From: JAQUBU01 sp036677685
Lineage (GTDB): Bacteria > Bacillota > Syntrophomonadia > Syntrophomonadales > Syntrophomonadaceae
Assembly: GCA_036677685.1 (NCBI GenBank)
Contig: JAVBWA010000029.1
Span: forward strand, 1 to 64,000
DNA: 64,000 bases
Reading direction: 5' to 3'
A program made the position numbers and the translations under genes. Shown one piece after another: positions 16,594 through 25,973 of the stretch (within the stretch, counting starts at the first letter, position 1; every line of letters begins with the position of its first letter). A model generated the notes under the pieces. The model did not search any database. It saw only the letters and a list, made by a program, of their open reading frames with translations, and had not been told where the DNA came from.

Positions 16594-18225
16594 CTATTTA
16601 CTTCCACAATTCAGATATCCGTATAGATGCTCTGCTATCGCTTTTGCAAGCATAGGCGGCACAGCATTGCCTACCTGCTGATATTGTGAATCCTTAGTTC
16701 CACAGAATACAAAACTGTCAGGAAAGGTCTGTAAACGTGCTGCTTCCCGAATACTGAGGGCGCGGTGTTTCACTGGATGAATCCACATGGATTTCCGGAC
16801 GTTTACAACTGTACCAGATGGTTCGTCGTACTTTAATCGCAAATAAATGGTTTTCTGTGTGCGCTTAGTATCAGAGTAAGTGGTTTTGAGTTTCTGCGGC
16901 AAGCTATGGAAATTGTCTCCTTGCTTAATCGCCATAAATCGTTCCAGTGCTTCGGGGGTTGTTGCCGTAGAAATATGATTAAAAAGATTTTCTGAATCTC
17001 GCAGTTGTTTTCCAAGTTCACTAATGTCTTTTGGAGCTTCAGGTAACTTTATTCCTTGGTCTCCGTCAGACATTTCAATTGTCGTTTCAATTTCCTCTAA
17101 ATCCTTAATCGCATCTTTAACCGTACGGTAGTTTGGCTCAGTGAGTGTGCTGGTTGGAAGCTTAACATCATCACATATAGATTTCTTTACACCGACAAGA
17201 ACAAAGCGCATCCGCTTCTGAGGCGTACCAAAGGCAACAGCCGGTAAAACGTCGTAATTTATACTATATCCTGTGCTTGTTGCTCCCAGAATGGATTCAA
17301 TATAGTCTATTACCGCCATAGAAGTGACATGAGCAATAAGACCATTCTCGGTTGAATAGTGGTCAACCACGATACGGTTATCCAATATTTCCTTTGCCTT
17401 TGAGAGCATACGTTGCAGCATAATTGCCGGCATAATCGCCCCGCAAAGTTTTTCGGCGGTTTCGTAGGTTGCGGCAGCAGAAAAATAACTTTTTATTGCT
17501 ATTCCTGCGGCATATGAGTGTTTCAAAATGGGGTCGTTTTCATCCAATGATTCAATTAGTTTTTTTGCAAGAGCAAGTAGCCTTTTCTTATGCTTATCCA
17601 GCGAATCACATAACTTTTTAGGATTATTGCGGGTTTTGAATACCACATTGAGCGATAAATAATCGCTTTCTTTCCAAAGATAAGTTGATATGTGTGCCAT
17701 GTTATTTGCAATTTCAGCAACGCCTGAAAACATAAACTCTGCATCAAGAAGCAGAATCTCAGAGGTGATGGTTTTAATGCTGTATTTTTCTATGGTTTCC
17801 GCATCGGTTTCATCCACATAAAAACGGTGAATATTCGACTGCAGCATGCTCACATTCTCCATTACAAACGCCATCGGGTTCAAATGAAGTACGACCTGAA
17901 CAAACTTCTTTACGAGTGAGTTGTTCTGGCTGATAGCGTGATTCTTCTGCCGATTAGCGTTAGAAAATCCTTGACAAGGAGGTCCTCCAATGACAACGTC
18001 AACTTTGCCGAGTTTCACTTTTACATCATCGCAAAGGGCATCGGCAACGTCATTATAAATTGCAGTATTTTCGTGGTTACGCTTATAAGTATTCTGTGCA
18101 TGTTGGTTGTTCTCAAAAGCTGCCTTTATAAAGAATTTGCCGGTTTGAAGAAAACCATAGCTAAGCCCGCCTGCACCGGCAAACAAATCAACAACACTGT
18201 ACTTTGATTCGGCGTCAGGACTCAT
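16594..18225 (-). CDS. DNA (cytosine-5-)methyltransferase with large insertion
   Basis: The 543-aa C5-methyltransferase carries motif I VDLFAGAGG (12-20), motif IV GPPCQGFSNA with catalytic Cys84, motif VI ENV (123-125), motif VIII PQKRMRFVLVG (about 335-345), RLQTFPDSF (498-506) and motif X QVGNAVPP (517-524). All catalytic motifs are intact. Between motifs VI and VIII lies about 180 residues of extra, mostly helical sequence (about 130-310) absent from ordinary Dcm-type enzymes. It overlaps the upstream AIPR gene by four bases (ATGA). It presumably marks host DNA for the associated effectors. The recognition sequence cannot be read. Confidence 0.92.
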   Translation of the reverse strand: MSPDAESKYSVVDLFAGAGGLSYGFLQTGKFFIKAAFENNQHAQNTYKRNHENTAIYNDVADALCDDVKVKLGKVDVVIGGPPCQGFSNANRQKNHAISQNNSLVKKFVQVVLHLNPMAFVMENVSMLQSNIHRFYVDETDAETIEKYSIKTITSEILLLDAEFMFSGVAEIANNMAHISTYLWKESDYLSLNVVFKTRNNPKKLCDSLDKHKKRLLALAKKLIESLDENDPILKHSYAAGIAIKSYFSAAATYETAEKLCGAIMPAIMLQRMLSKAKEILDNRIVVDHYSTENGLIAHVTSMAVIDYIESILGATSTGYSINYDVLPAVAFGTPQKRMRFVLVGVKKSICDDVKLPTSTLTEPNYRTVKDAIKDLEEIETTIEMSDGDQGIKLPEAPKDISELGKQLRDSENLFNHISTATTPEALERFMAIKQGDNFHSLPQKLKTTYSDTKRTQKTIYLRLKYDEPSGTVVNVRKSMWIHPVKHRALSIREAARLQTFPDSFVFCGTKDSQYQQVGNAVPPMLAKAIAEHLYGYLNCGSK

Positions 18226-20306
18226 AGCTTAAATCCCTCCTCCTGCAATCGTTCCAGTACAGTAAGAAGTCTTTTGCATTGGATCGGGGTTGGCACTTTT
18301 TGGGGTATTTGACATGCGATTCGTATGGCAGTGTGTTCATCTGGCGTGATCAGCCGCCTGCTCGCAGCAAAACTCAGGGCGCTTTGCCATTGCCCATGAG
18401 AAATTTCTACAATCTTAGTCATAATTTCTGTATCGGAATCTATCCGCTGATCATACTTAGCTTCCCTTTCAGCGACTTTTAACTCTTCTTGCCCAATAAG
18501 GCATGCATCAACTGCAGATGATAATCTGTACTCAACACTTTGAACGGTTTTCCAGCACCCTTCTTGTTTACACCACTGGGTGACATTTTCAATTCCTCTT
18601 TTCGGATCGGTCAGCTTATCATAAACAAGCTCTGATAATTCAGTCAGAGCATTAGCAACAGCATCCGGGACGTTCTGACGTATCCAGATATTCATCAAAT
18701 CCAAATCCATTCCCGGAAACTGTTTCTGAATAAGCATATGAAAAAGAGCAATGGTATAGGTAACTATATTGGCACGATAGCCTTGGGAATACCACGGCTG
18801 ACCTGTAACCATCAGTTCGCAGAACCTAAATATCAGGACTAAAGCAACGCTTTCTTGAAAATACTTTTCGTTAAAAATGAGTCCCTCATCAGATGCTTCC
18901 CATTCGTTGCTTGTAGTTTTCGCAAACTCAGCAAAGTTCGTTTGCGCACCGCGGCTTACTGTATGGGGCAATCCCTTCCAAGTGTTCCGAACCTTTGCAA
19001 GGTCAGTTTTCGTTATAAGCTGATTCTTAGGATTCTGAAGCAGGAACTTCTTTTTCTCACCTGCAGTCATTCGCATCTGTTTCTGCAAATATTGTCCGCG
19101 AGCCCGCTCATAAAACCACTTAGTTTCATGCTGAAGGCCGCCTACTGCTCGTGCGTACAGACGCTGTGAGAATCTTTCCATGCGGACGTGGAACGGATGG
19201 GTCGAAAAGAAATCAGCATCACTGACTTTGTTCTGACTGTTAGAGGAACGTGAAATGTTTTGAACAAGCTCTGTTGCCTCCTCTTCAAGCGTTCTTTCAA
19301 TTACCGTCAGCTTCATTTGTACATAGACGGCGCTCAGGTCGGTTTTGTCGCGGAACCTCGCATTTGAAAGCGATGCAGTTGTCTGCCCTCCGTTAATTAT
19401 TTGAAAGTCCTTTGCTAAAACAAGAAACTGCCCCTGCGGGGTGGATTCGGTTTGAATATCCATTGCGGTAGCTGAAATGCCGTTATTGTAAGCGAAGAAC
19501 CTTTCAGGGCACTGCAGAATAGTAGTACGGATTTTTTTGTTTACAGCTACTTTTGTTGAAAGAAAAGACCGTACATTTCCCTCCAGCAGACCGCTGCCAT
19601 ATTTATCATAAATATCTGCCAAGAGAGTACCGGGAATAATGCACAGATAACTCTTAAAGTCTTTTGTTTCAGTTCCGCTTGCCTCCATACAAGGAATGCC
19701 GTATTCGGAATGTTCTTTGAAGTCAATCTCGATGATGTGTCTTCCTGTGTCTGATCCGCAAACCTTGAATAAGCGGTTAATATCCCAAATTTGACATTCG
19801 GATGGGACCCCGTCGATGTCAGCGGACTCAAGTATGGTTATTGTTGTGCTGATGGAAGCAGTAGTAAAAATCAAAAGTTGGTATTTGCGGATTTCCTTGC
19901 GTTTTTCTCGCAGCAAATCCACTAAATCAGAGCAGGGTCTGCTCATCTCAAGTTCACGATGAAGGGTGGAGTCTAATGAATGGTCTACAAAAGCATTTAA
20001 CCGCTCCTGTAATTGTCGGGCCTGAGTTTTAGCAAGCACCCGCTCATTTTCAGAAACATCATAGTCAGCAATTATCAGGCTCATGGTTTTATCAAACTCA
20101 TCGTAGGCATATCCGTCAACACGCAGCTTCCGGTTGCGTTTTCCTGTCCCCTCAAAGTAGGCTGCGGTGAAATCCATCAGGAATTCTGCTTCCTGCAGAT
20201 ACTGAGCAAAAGCGCTTACAAATGATGCGCTGGAACCCTCGCCGGTAGCTGCCGCGTCGGCTTTAACTCCTTCTATTAAATCTTTCCGAAATTCCTGTGC
20301 GTCCAT
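18222..20306 (-). CDS. AIPR-family (abortive phage infection) protein
   Basis: This 694-aa protein matches the AIPR (PF10592) pattern: ERFFAYNNGISATAMDI (about residues 267-283) and DFQIINGGQTTASLSNARF (about 301-319). The family is named after a lactococcal abortive-infection protein; its biochemistry is poorly known. I take the ATG at 20304-20306 because AAAGGG precedes it by eight bases. An earlier in-frame ATG at 20327 lies inside the end of the upstream gene. It belongs to the defence operon and overlaps the methyltransferase start by four bases. Confidence 0.85.
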   Translation of the reverse strand: MDAQEFRKDLIEGVKADAAATGEGSSASFVSAFAQYLQEAEFLMDFTAAYFEGTGKRNRKLRVDGYAYDEFDKTMSLIIADYDVSENERVLAKTQARQLQERLNAFVDHSLDSTLHRELEMSRPCSDLVDLLREKRKEIRKYQLLIFTTASISTTITILESADIDGVPSECQIWDINRLFKVCGSDTGRHIIEIDFKEHSEYGIPCMEASGTETKDFKSYLCIIPGTLLADIYDKYGSGLLEGNVRSFLSTKVAVNKKIRTTILQCPERFFAYNNGISATAMDIQTESTPQGQFLVLAKDFQIINGGQTTASLSNARFRDKTDLSAVYVQMKLTVIERTLEEEATELVQNISRSSNSQNKVSDADFFSTHPFHVRMERFSQRLYARAVGGLQHETKWFYERARGQYLQKQMRMTAGEKKKFLLQNPKNQLITKTDLAKVRNTWKGLPHTVSRGAQTNFAEFAKTTSNEWEASDEGLIFNEKYFQESVALVLIFRFCELMVTGQPWYSQGYRANIVTYTIALFHMLIQKQFPGMDLDLMNIWIRQNVPDAVANALTELSELVYDKLTDPKRGIENVTQWCKQEGCWKTVQSVEYRLSSAVDACLIGQEELKVAEREAKYDQRIDSDTEIMTKIVEISHGQWQSALSFAASRRLITPDEHTAIRIACQIPQKVPTPIQCKRLLTVLERLQEEGFKL

Positions 20307-20311
20307 ATTGT

Positions 20312-21253
20312 TTACCCTTTCAGCCATTCTGCCATCGAGGACAGGCTTAATTCATAACGTAAAGATTCAACTTGAGTTGGAACATTTTGTCTTGTGAGTT
20401 TTGGAAATGTATTATTTACGCCGTATCGCTGCGAACCTGAACAGTAATATTTCTGTTCAGAATACTCCTGCAAATCGATATAGCCGTATGCACTCAATTT
20501 CGAGCGAAATAAATCCAGCGCATCTGCGGCGTCGATTAACTTGCAGCCGATCTGCCGTACTGCATCATTAAGAGATAATGCCCCTGACTTATCAGGGGCG
20601 GCTTTGTCAATACGCATTACTACAAGTTCACCTTCATCGGCGCAGTCAAGCTGCTCAAGTGAAGAAATAGTCACGCTCGTTGCAGAGACCCCAACGCTTT
20701 TTACTTCATGCCAGCCATCTTCATATATGAAGTCTTGATCAGCACCATCCGCTCCTACCCATCCCTGTACCGCAATCAAGGCGGAATTGCTTTTTTCAAG
20801 TCGTTCCTGTAGAAACAGGATTTCGCCAAGCAAGCCTTTCCGTCTATTTTCATCCATTAATCCGCTTCTTTGTGATTCCAATAACCGGCTCCATTGCTTA
20901 AAGCGGCTGATGACCATTGCCAATGCTTCCTTTTCATTTGATGCCGAACGTGAGTTTTCAATAATATCAGAGCAAAGGATGGCAAAAACGCCTTCTTGTT
21001 CGTTACGGAGAAGTTCAAACGAAAGCGTCCAGCGATTATCAGTCTCCCTCTTACGACGGGTTACCGCCATAGATTTTGAGGATTCGATCTTTCCAATATC
21101 CATGTTACAAACAAGTAACAGGGTTTTTTGACTTATTGATTGATAACCGATGTGCCATTCAAGCGGGTGCTGCGTATCAATCTGCAAGAATCCGCCGTCC
21201 TTGTAGTCAATGCTGTACCATTGCCTTTGGAGGATTTCAGGCGTTGTTCTCAA
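20312..21253 (-). CDS. PD-(D/E)XK motif protein (DUF4420-like)
   Basis: The protein has 313 aa. Residues 139-190 hold a restriction-endonuclease-fold signature: KGLLGEILFLQERL (Glu144), GADQDFIYE (Asp174) and WHEVKS (Glu183-x-Lys185). This arrangement is characteristic of the DUF4420 family, predicted nucleases encoded with Z1 and MORC-like ATPases. All three acidic/lysine positions are present, so it should be catalytically competent. It overlaps the Z1 gene by four bases, and its stop lies five bases before the AIPR start. Confidence 0.85.
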   Translation of the reverse strand: MRTTPEILQRQWYSIDYKDGGFLQIDTQHPLEWHIGYQSISQKTLLLVCNMDIGKIESSKSMAVTRRKRETDNRWTLSFELLRNEQEGVFAILCSDIIENSRSASNEKEALAMVISRFKQWSRLLESQRSGLMDENRRKGLLGEILFLQERLEKSNSALIAVQGWVGADGADQDFIYEDGWHEVKSVGVSATSVTISSLEQLDCADEGELVVMRIDKAAPDKSGALSLNDAVRQIGCKLIDAADALDLFRSKLSAYGYIDLQEYSEQKYYCSGSQRYGVNNTFPKLTRQNVPTQVESLRYELSLSSMAEWLKG

Positions 21254-24030
21254 TCGTCGTTATCCTCCTCCGAATCATAGTAACTGCTCAGTTCAACCAT
21301 ATTAACCATATAACTAGCTGTTTCTTCGGATAGCCCTGTAGACGGAAAGCCTGCTCCCATTGCGAAAAGAATATCGGGCACTTTACAGCCCTCTTGGATT
21401 TGTGTCCGTACCTTGCCATTTTTATCAGTGCTGCTCCGGTCAACGGCTATAACGTGTAGCATCAAAATGGGTGCACGTCCTTCAATTAAGTAAACACTGT
21501 CGGAAACGTGAGATTTTTTATTGCCGGGGTGTTCCCGCCTGAATACCGCTTCAGCTTCCTTCCGCTGCTTTTTCGTTAACCCCAGCTTTGTTGCGCCGCC
21601 GGCGCCTACACGAACCTTGGTTCCGCTAATACTGATCTGCTCTCGCGTAGCAATAATGGTGCGTTTTTCTGGTTTCATCGGCAACTGCTCAGTGCCGCAA
21701 TACAATTCTGTATAGGCATCCTCTGCGGAACCTTCGGCAATAACAACATCCCATGAGACATTGCCCATTTTATCCCTGAGAAAGTCTGCAAGTGCTTGTC
21801 CCTGGAACGAGAGATGCCACGGATGAGTTTTAAAATCACGGAGAAGCTGCTCGACTTCGTCTTTATCAACGCCTTTCCAGAAATAGCGTGCGTCTTCACG
21901 AGTAGTCCGCTTCCCAATGGTATCCAGCCGGTGGATAAAATCCTTAAATACATCCTCGTTAGCTTTCAGAGATGCAGCATCGGCTTTTAGCCGCGGAGTT
22001 TCCAATAACCGCCCGGAAACAGTAACAGGGCGTTTGACCATCGTTCCAGCCCGCATCTTGTTTCTTGCTGTAACGATTAGGGAAGCGGGATCTTGCCGAA
22101 CCTTCAGCCCGAATTCCAGAGGTGTAAGGTTGGCGTTCTTCATCCTTGCAATTTCGAGCTTGAGTTCTTCTGCCGCTGCCGTTATATATCCGTACCAGTC
22201 GATGGCTTCTACGCTTATCCAAATCTTGAACAAATCATCATATCCGGGACGGTAACCAAACCAACGCCCCATTTGCAGCAATGTGTCGTACATTTGTGAT
22301 TTCCGGTAAAAATAGCTGACGCATAAACCTTCAAGTGTTAAGCCTCTGGACAGGCTGTTCCCGCCCACTGCGATAACACGCAAACCATCATCGCGATGAT
22401 TGAAGTAATCAAGGCTTGTAGAGCCGCTCTCCTGGTTGACTGCCCGTACATCTATTGGTGCTACAGCCTTAAACAAATACTCTGAGAGGAACTTGTGCCA
22501 TGGCATAGGATTGCCCGGTGCGCCAGCTTTTTCACTTAATAAATGCTTATCCCAGACAGCTTTTAGAAAGGCAATGCCTGGAATTTTACTGCTTTCTGTC
22601 TCAGACAAACACGAGTAGTTTTGTAAATCAGAACGCATCTGCAAAATCCACGCAGTTGCCAGATCACGGATTTGATTTTGAACGTCTGTAAATCTGCTTA
22701 CATGAATCATCATAGAGCGATGAGCCTTGTAATCTCCGCGCACATCTCGAATGCCGTTTAAAAGCAGGAAATATGCCATAGCTTCTTTCATGCTCGGAGG
22801 CAGTTCGGTAACCGGATGCCCTTTTTTATGATTGAACGGGAAAAAGGCATTCATTTCTTGCGGGTGTAATTCTTCAAGAGCATCCCTGAATGGTGCTTCC
22901 ACGCCAAAAATATTGTCTGCCCCAATATAATTCGACGGTGGTGCCAGTGAGTAAATAAAATCCCGCGGGAATAGATCATCTCCACGCATGTCATCAGTGG
23001 TTTCAGGATTGATGAAAATATTTGCATATGGCGTCGCGGTTATACCCAAATATGATGCTTGCCGAAACAACGCTAAAAGTGTGCGAACAGCTTCATTGAT
23101 AGCAGTCGGGTCTTCGTCCTCCTTTTTAGTGTTGACAGAGGCGTTGTCAGCCTCATCGTCAATCAGGAGCATAGGCAAATCGATTTTTTGCCCTGAGATT
23201 GCGTTATTATTGCGTAGCCATCGAATGAGGTTATTGAGGATACTCTTATTTTTCTTAACGACAAATACCACAGGATCACTCACACTAAGCAGCGACAGGT
23301 TATTGCTTTTCAGTATATTTATATCAAAATCCTTGACTACAGATGTGAAGGAAGCAATGCGTTTATTCGTTCCGTATCTCCCGACACCAACGGGCTCATT
23401 TCTGATTTCCTTCTTAGCTGGGTCAAGAAAATATTCGCTCTTCCTGCCAGAAAACTCTGCGTCCAACCTTTCCTGCGTTTGCTGCCGTAGATTCTCCATC
23501 ATGCCTGCAATCACAATTATAACCCGATATCCTGTGTCTGCCGCCTTGTTACAGATGGCAGTGTAGTTTGCGGTTTTTCCTGATTGTACATCACCCAATA
23601 CAAGGCCGCGCCGCTGAAAATCATTTTTCGTTTTCGGGTCACCCAGAAGGTCGACAATCTCATCAGAAACACGCCCGAGATTTCCTGTTACCCTTGGATT
23701 CCAATGGTTTATCTCTTCAAGATACTTTTTATATCTGTTCCAAAAGAAGAAATCGAGTTCTGAACGCCGTGCCGGGAGCCATGATTGATGCGGTCGTTTG
23801 TCATCTTTAATCACCACACCAATATCCATGACAACGACTATGTTGGCTTTGAGCCTTCGCTTCAAGTCCTCAAACTCGTCATCCGTCACTGGGCAAAACG
23901 AGGCAAGTGACTGTCTGAGCGTGTCGGCTATCCTGTCAAATTCTGCTTCACTGGGCGGAACTTCCTTAAATTGCGTATTTATGTTTGAGGAAATCATACC
24001 CTCCAATTGTTCTGCATTAGTTACAGGCAT
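21250..24030 (-). CDS. Z1-domain helicase-like ATPase
   Basis: This 926-aa protein is the motor of the defence operon. A superfamily II-like core shows Walker A GDVQSGKT (146-153), Walker B LLIDDEAD (288-295) and TATP (331-334). The Z1 domain (PF10593) follows, including GNSLSRGLTLEG and QMGRWFGYRPGY, the last comparable to helicase motif VI. Z1 proteins are associated with restriction-like systems in prokaryotes. The start ATG overlaps the ATPase gene's TAA by one base. No transmembrane segment is seen. Confidence 0.9.
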   Translation of the reverse strand: MPVTNAEQLEGMISSNINTQFKEVPPSEAEFDRIADTLRQSLASFCPVTDDEFEDLKRRLKANIVVVMDIGVVIKDDKRPHQSWLPARRSELDFFFWNRYKKYLEEINHWNPRVTGNLGRVSDEIVDLLGDPKTKNDFQRRGLVLGDVQSGKTANYTAICNKAADTGYRVIIVIAGMMENLRQQTQERLDAEFSGRKSEYFLDPAKKEIRNEPVGVGRYGTNKRIASFTSVVKDFDINILKSNNLSLLSVSDPVVFVVKKNKSILNNLIRWLRNNNAISGQKIDLPMLLIDDEADNASVNTKKEDEDPTAINEAVRTLLALFRQASYLGITATPYANIFINPETTDDMRGDDLFPRDFIYSLAPPSNYIGADNIFGVEAPFRDALEELHPQEMNAFFPFNHKKGHPVTELPPSMKEAMAYFLLLNGIRDVRGDYKAHRSMMIHVSRFTDVQNQIRDLATAWILQMRSDLQNYSCLSETESSKIPGIAFLKAVWDKHLLSEKAGAPGNPMPWHKFLSEYLFKAVAPIDVRAVNQESGSTSLDYFNHRDDGLRVIAVGGNSLSRGLTLEGLCVSYFYRKSQMYDTLLQMGRWFGYRPGYDDLFKIWISVEAIDWYGYITAAAEELKLEIARMKNANLTPLEFGLKVRQDPASLIVTARNKMRAGTMVKRPVTVSGRLLETPRLKADAASLKANEDVFKDFIHRLDTIGKRTTREDARYFWKGVDKDEVEQLLRDFKTHPWHLSFQGQALADFLRDKMGNVSWDVVIAEGSAEDAYTELYCGTEQLPMKPEKRTIIATREQISISGTKVRVGAGGATKLGLTKKQRKEAEAVFRREHPGNKKSHVSDSVYLIEGRAPILMLHVIAVDRSSTDKNGKVRTQIQEGCKVPDILFAMGAGFPSTGLSEETASYMVNMVELSSYYDSEEDNDD

Positions 24031-25493
24031 TATAAAGCACCTCCCTTTTGATACCTCGCAATGATTTCGGGATAATTTACAAATGGATCGGACACGGATA
24101 ACCTGTCCAGCAACTCTTTTCTGGTTGCAACTGAAGGCATCTGGTCAAGAAGCACTTTCAACATGCTTTCCACTTCATTCTCAGTGACTTCGGTTTCATT
24201 CTCAAGCGATTTCTCTGATGTTAAGTCGAGGAATAGCTGATTAAGCGGAATACCGTTTTCAATAGCCTTTAGTAATACTTCTACATTCCGCTTAATTTGC
24301 GGCGATGCATCTGAGAACATCTCTACAAAAGGATGGTCACGGTTAATACTGTAGAAAAAGCCGCCTTGTTTTCCCTTAAACCTTTGCCAAATATGAACAA
24401 CAGAATCATTTGTTTCTTTTTTTCCTCTGAATATCCATGTTTGCTTGCTGCGTTCCGCCATTCTCTCAATAACTGATTTCAGATTGTTCCGGATAATCTC
24501 AGGGGGAACCGCCGTTGATTTTTTAATATCAAGCGTCCAGAGGCTGTCTAAATCATTTGGTATATCAACCTGAATCCGAGCCAGCTTTGAAAGCTCACCT
24601 TGCCGCATCATGCGAAACCATGTACCCCAAACCAAAAGGCGTTTATTCCTATATACATAAAAGCCTTGGCTTTTACGCAACCCCTCTTTGCCCCCAAGTT
24701 CTTCTATCTCGTCGGCAGACAAATTGGAAATGTGAGGGAGTATGTAGGGACGGACAACGACTTTTGCTCCCTCAATAAACAGCTCCTCATCAGCCATTAC
24801 CTGCGTGTTCCTGCGTGTCAGAAAAGGGTCAGAACAACCTATGGGAGCGCCGTTCATTTTAATTTGGAGCTTTTTCAGACTGGTTTCTCCTCCGAGATAT
24901 CGATGGAACACCAGAGAAAGGTGATCACGAACATCATCCATCTTTCTGCCCATAGAGCGTTCGAAATTCAATTCGCCGACTTTAAGCCTGTCAAGATTCT
25001 GCCACACAACCAGTGTGCCGCTTTCAAATTCCCGTAGGTTATCAATACCAGGTATTGCGGTAATATCCTCTTCGGTTTCCAATACAATGAGCGACCATTC
25101 TCCGGTCTCGATTACATGGTCAATATCCCAGCGGCGGGCTTCAATACTGGAGCCTTTCTTGCTGGCAACCGTCAATGTGCGGCACTGAGATAAAGAAGCT
25201 GTTTTTAAACCTAGTCCGAAACGTCCTAAATCCGTGGCAGCCCGTTTGTCATTCGGATTCTGGCTACCATAGCGCATAGCAGTTTCAAGTTCGCCAGCAT
25301 TCATTCCGTAACCATTGTCCAATATTGCTATGTATGAATCCCCAATCGGGAAGAAGAAGATTTCTGCACATGAAGCCGATGCCGAGACACTGTTATCTAC
25401 AATGTCGGCAATTGCCGATTCAAGCGTATAACCAATAGCGCGAGTAGATTCAATAAGCGTTGGTGCGTACGGCGGCAAGGGAATAGTTTTCAT
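24030..25493 (-). CDS. MORC-like GHKL ATPase
   Basis: The 487-aa protein has an N-terminal GHKL ATP-binding domain: AIADIVDNSVSA (N-box Asn34), AILDNGYGM (59-64, G1) and LGRFGLGLKTAS (89-100, G2). The next 250 residues hold an S5-like transducer, including a lysine-containing GFYVYRNKRLLVWG segment. This is the architecture of prokaryotic MORC/paraMORC proteins, described by Iyer, Abhiman and Aravind (2008) as parts of restriction-modification systems with SFII helicases and nucleases. It probably forms an ATP-gated DNA clamp. It is the second gene of the operon. Confidence 0.9.
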   Translation of the reverse strand: MKTIPLPPYAPTLIESTRAIGYTLESAIADIVDNSVSASASCAEIFFFPIGDSYIAILDNGYGMNAGELETAMRYGSQNPNDKRAATDLGRFGLGLKTASLSQCRTLTVASKKGSSIEARRWDIDHVIETGEWSLIVLETEEDITAIPGIDNLREFESGTLVVWQNLDRLKVGELNFERSMGRKMDDVRDHLSLVFHRYLGGETSLKKLQIKMNGAPIGCSDPFLTRRNTQVMADEELFIEGAKVVVRPYILPHISNLSADEIEELGGKEGLRKSQGFYVYRNKRLLVWGTWFRMMRQGELSKLARIQVDIPNDLDSLWTLDIKKSTAVPPEIIRNNLKSVIERMAERSKQTWIFRGKKETNDSVVHIWQRFKGKQGGFFYSINRDHPFVEMFSDASPQIKRNVEVLLKAIENGIPLNQLFLDLTSEKSLENETEVTENEVESMLKVLLDQMPSVATRKELLDRLSVSDPFVNYPEIIARYQKGGAL

Positions 25494-25497
25494 GGAT

Positions 25498-25743
25498 TTA
25501 CCTCTGCTTCAAATCAAATTCTTTAATAATAAGATTTACAAGAAACTCGGCTGTTTTTCTGTCCAGCTGAAAGGACTGACTGATTTTTCCAGGCATTTCG
25601 CGATCACTATTTCCATAGCTGTCAATTTGAAAATATTTTTCGCCATGTATTTCAAAAACTGAATATGTAGCCGATACTCTGCTATGAACAGTGTTTCTTT
25701 CCTTTTCGAATCTTTTAAAATTTTCCAGATGAATCTGTGCCAT
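25498..25743 (-). CDS. Small conserved-looking protein heading the defence operon (81 aa)
   Basis: The product begins MAQIHLENFKRFEKERNTVHS, with an SATYSVFEI beta segment, an FQIDSYGNSDREMPGKISQS core and a C-terminal helix FLVNLIIKEFD. GGGGGAAGAAAT precedes the ATG at 25741-25743. I recall similar small proteins next to Z1/MORC loci, sometimes mis-annotated as methionyl-tRNA formyltransferase, but it is far too short for that enzyme. A regulatory or complex-assembly role is possible; no function is established. The ATPase gene starts five bases downstream. Confidence 0.7.
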   Translation of the reverse strand: MAQIHLENFKRFEKERNTVHSRVSATYSVFEIHGEKYFQIDSYGNSDREMPGKISQSFQLDRKTAEFLVNLIIKEFDLKQR

Positions 25744-25770
25744 ATTTCTTCCCCCACTAGACGATAGCAA

Positions 25771-25884
25771 TTGTGTAAATTCCTAATTGTACTAATAACC
25801 CAATACCTTTATTCGCCAAAAGGAACTTTTTCCCTGCAAATAATTACACAAAAACTCTCTCCTTTTTGCTTATTCGTTACACAA
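25771..25884. promoter_or_regulatory. Candidate control region of the defence operon
   Basis: The octamer TTACACAA or its complement occurs three times: TTGTGTAA at 25771, TTACACAA at 25844 and TTACACAA at 25877. These lie in the 130 bases just upstream of the first operon gene. Repeats of this kind suggest binding sites for a regulator. I could not place a confident -35/-10 pair. Confidence 0.35.
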
Positions 25885-25973
25885 ATTCTAGTGACCGAAA
25901 CAATCCGAACAAAAGTTGCCAAAAGAGTTTTTATATATTATTAAGAGAAAGACGGCATTAGCTTATGGGCATG

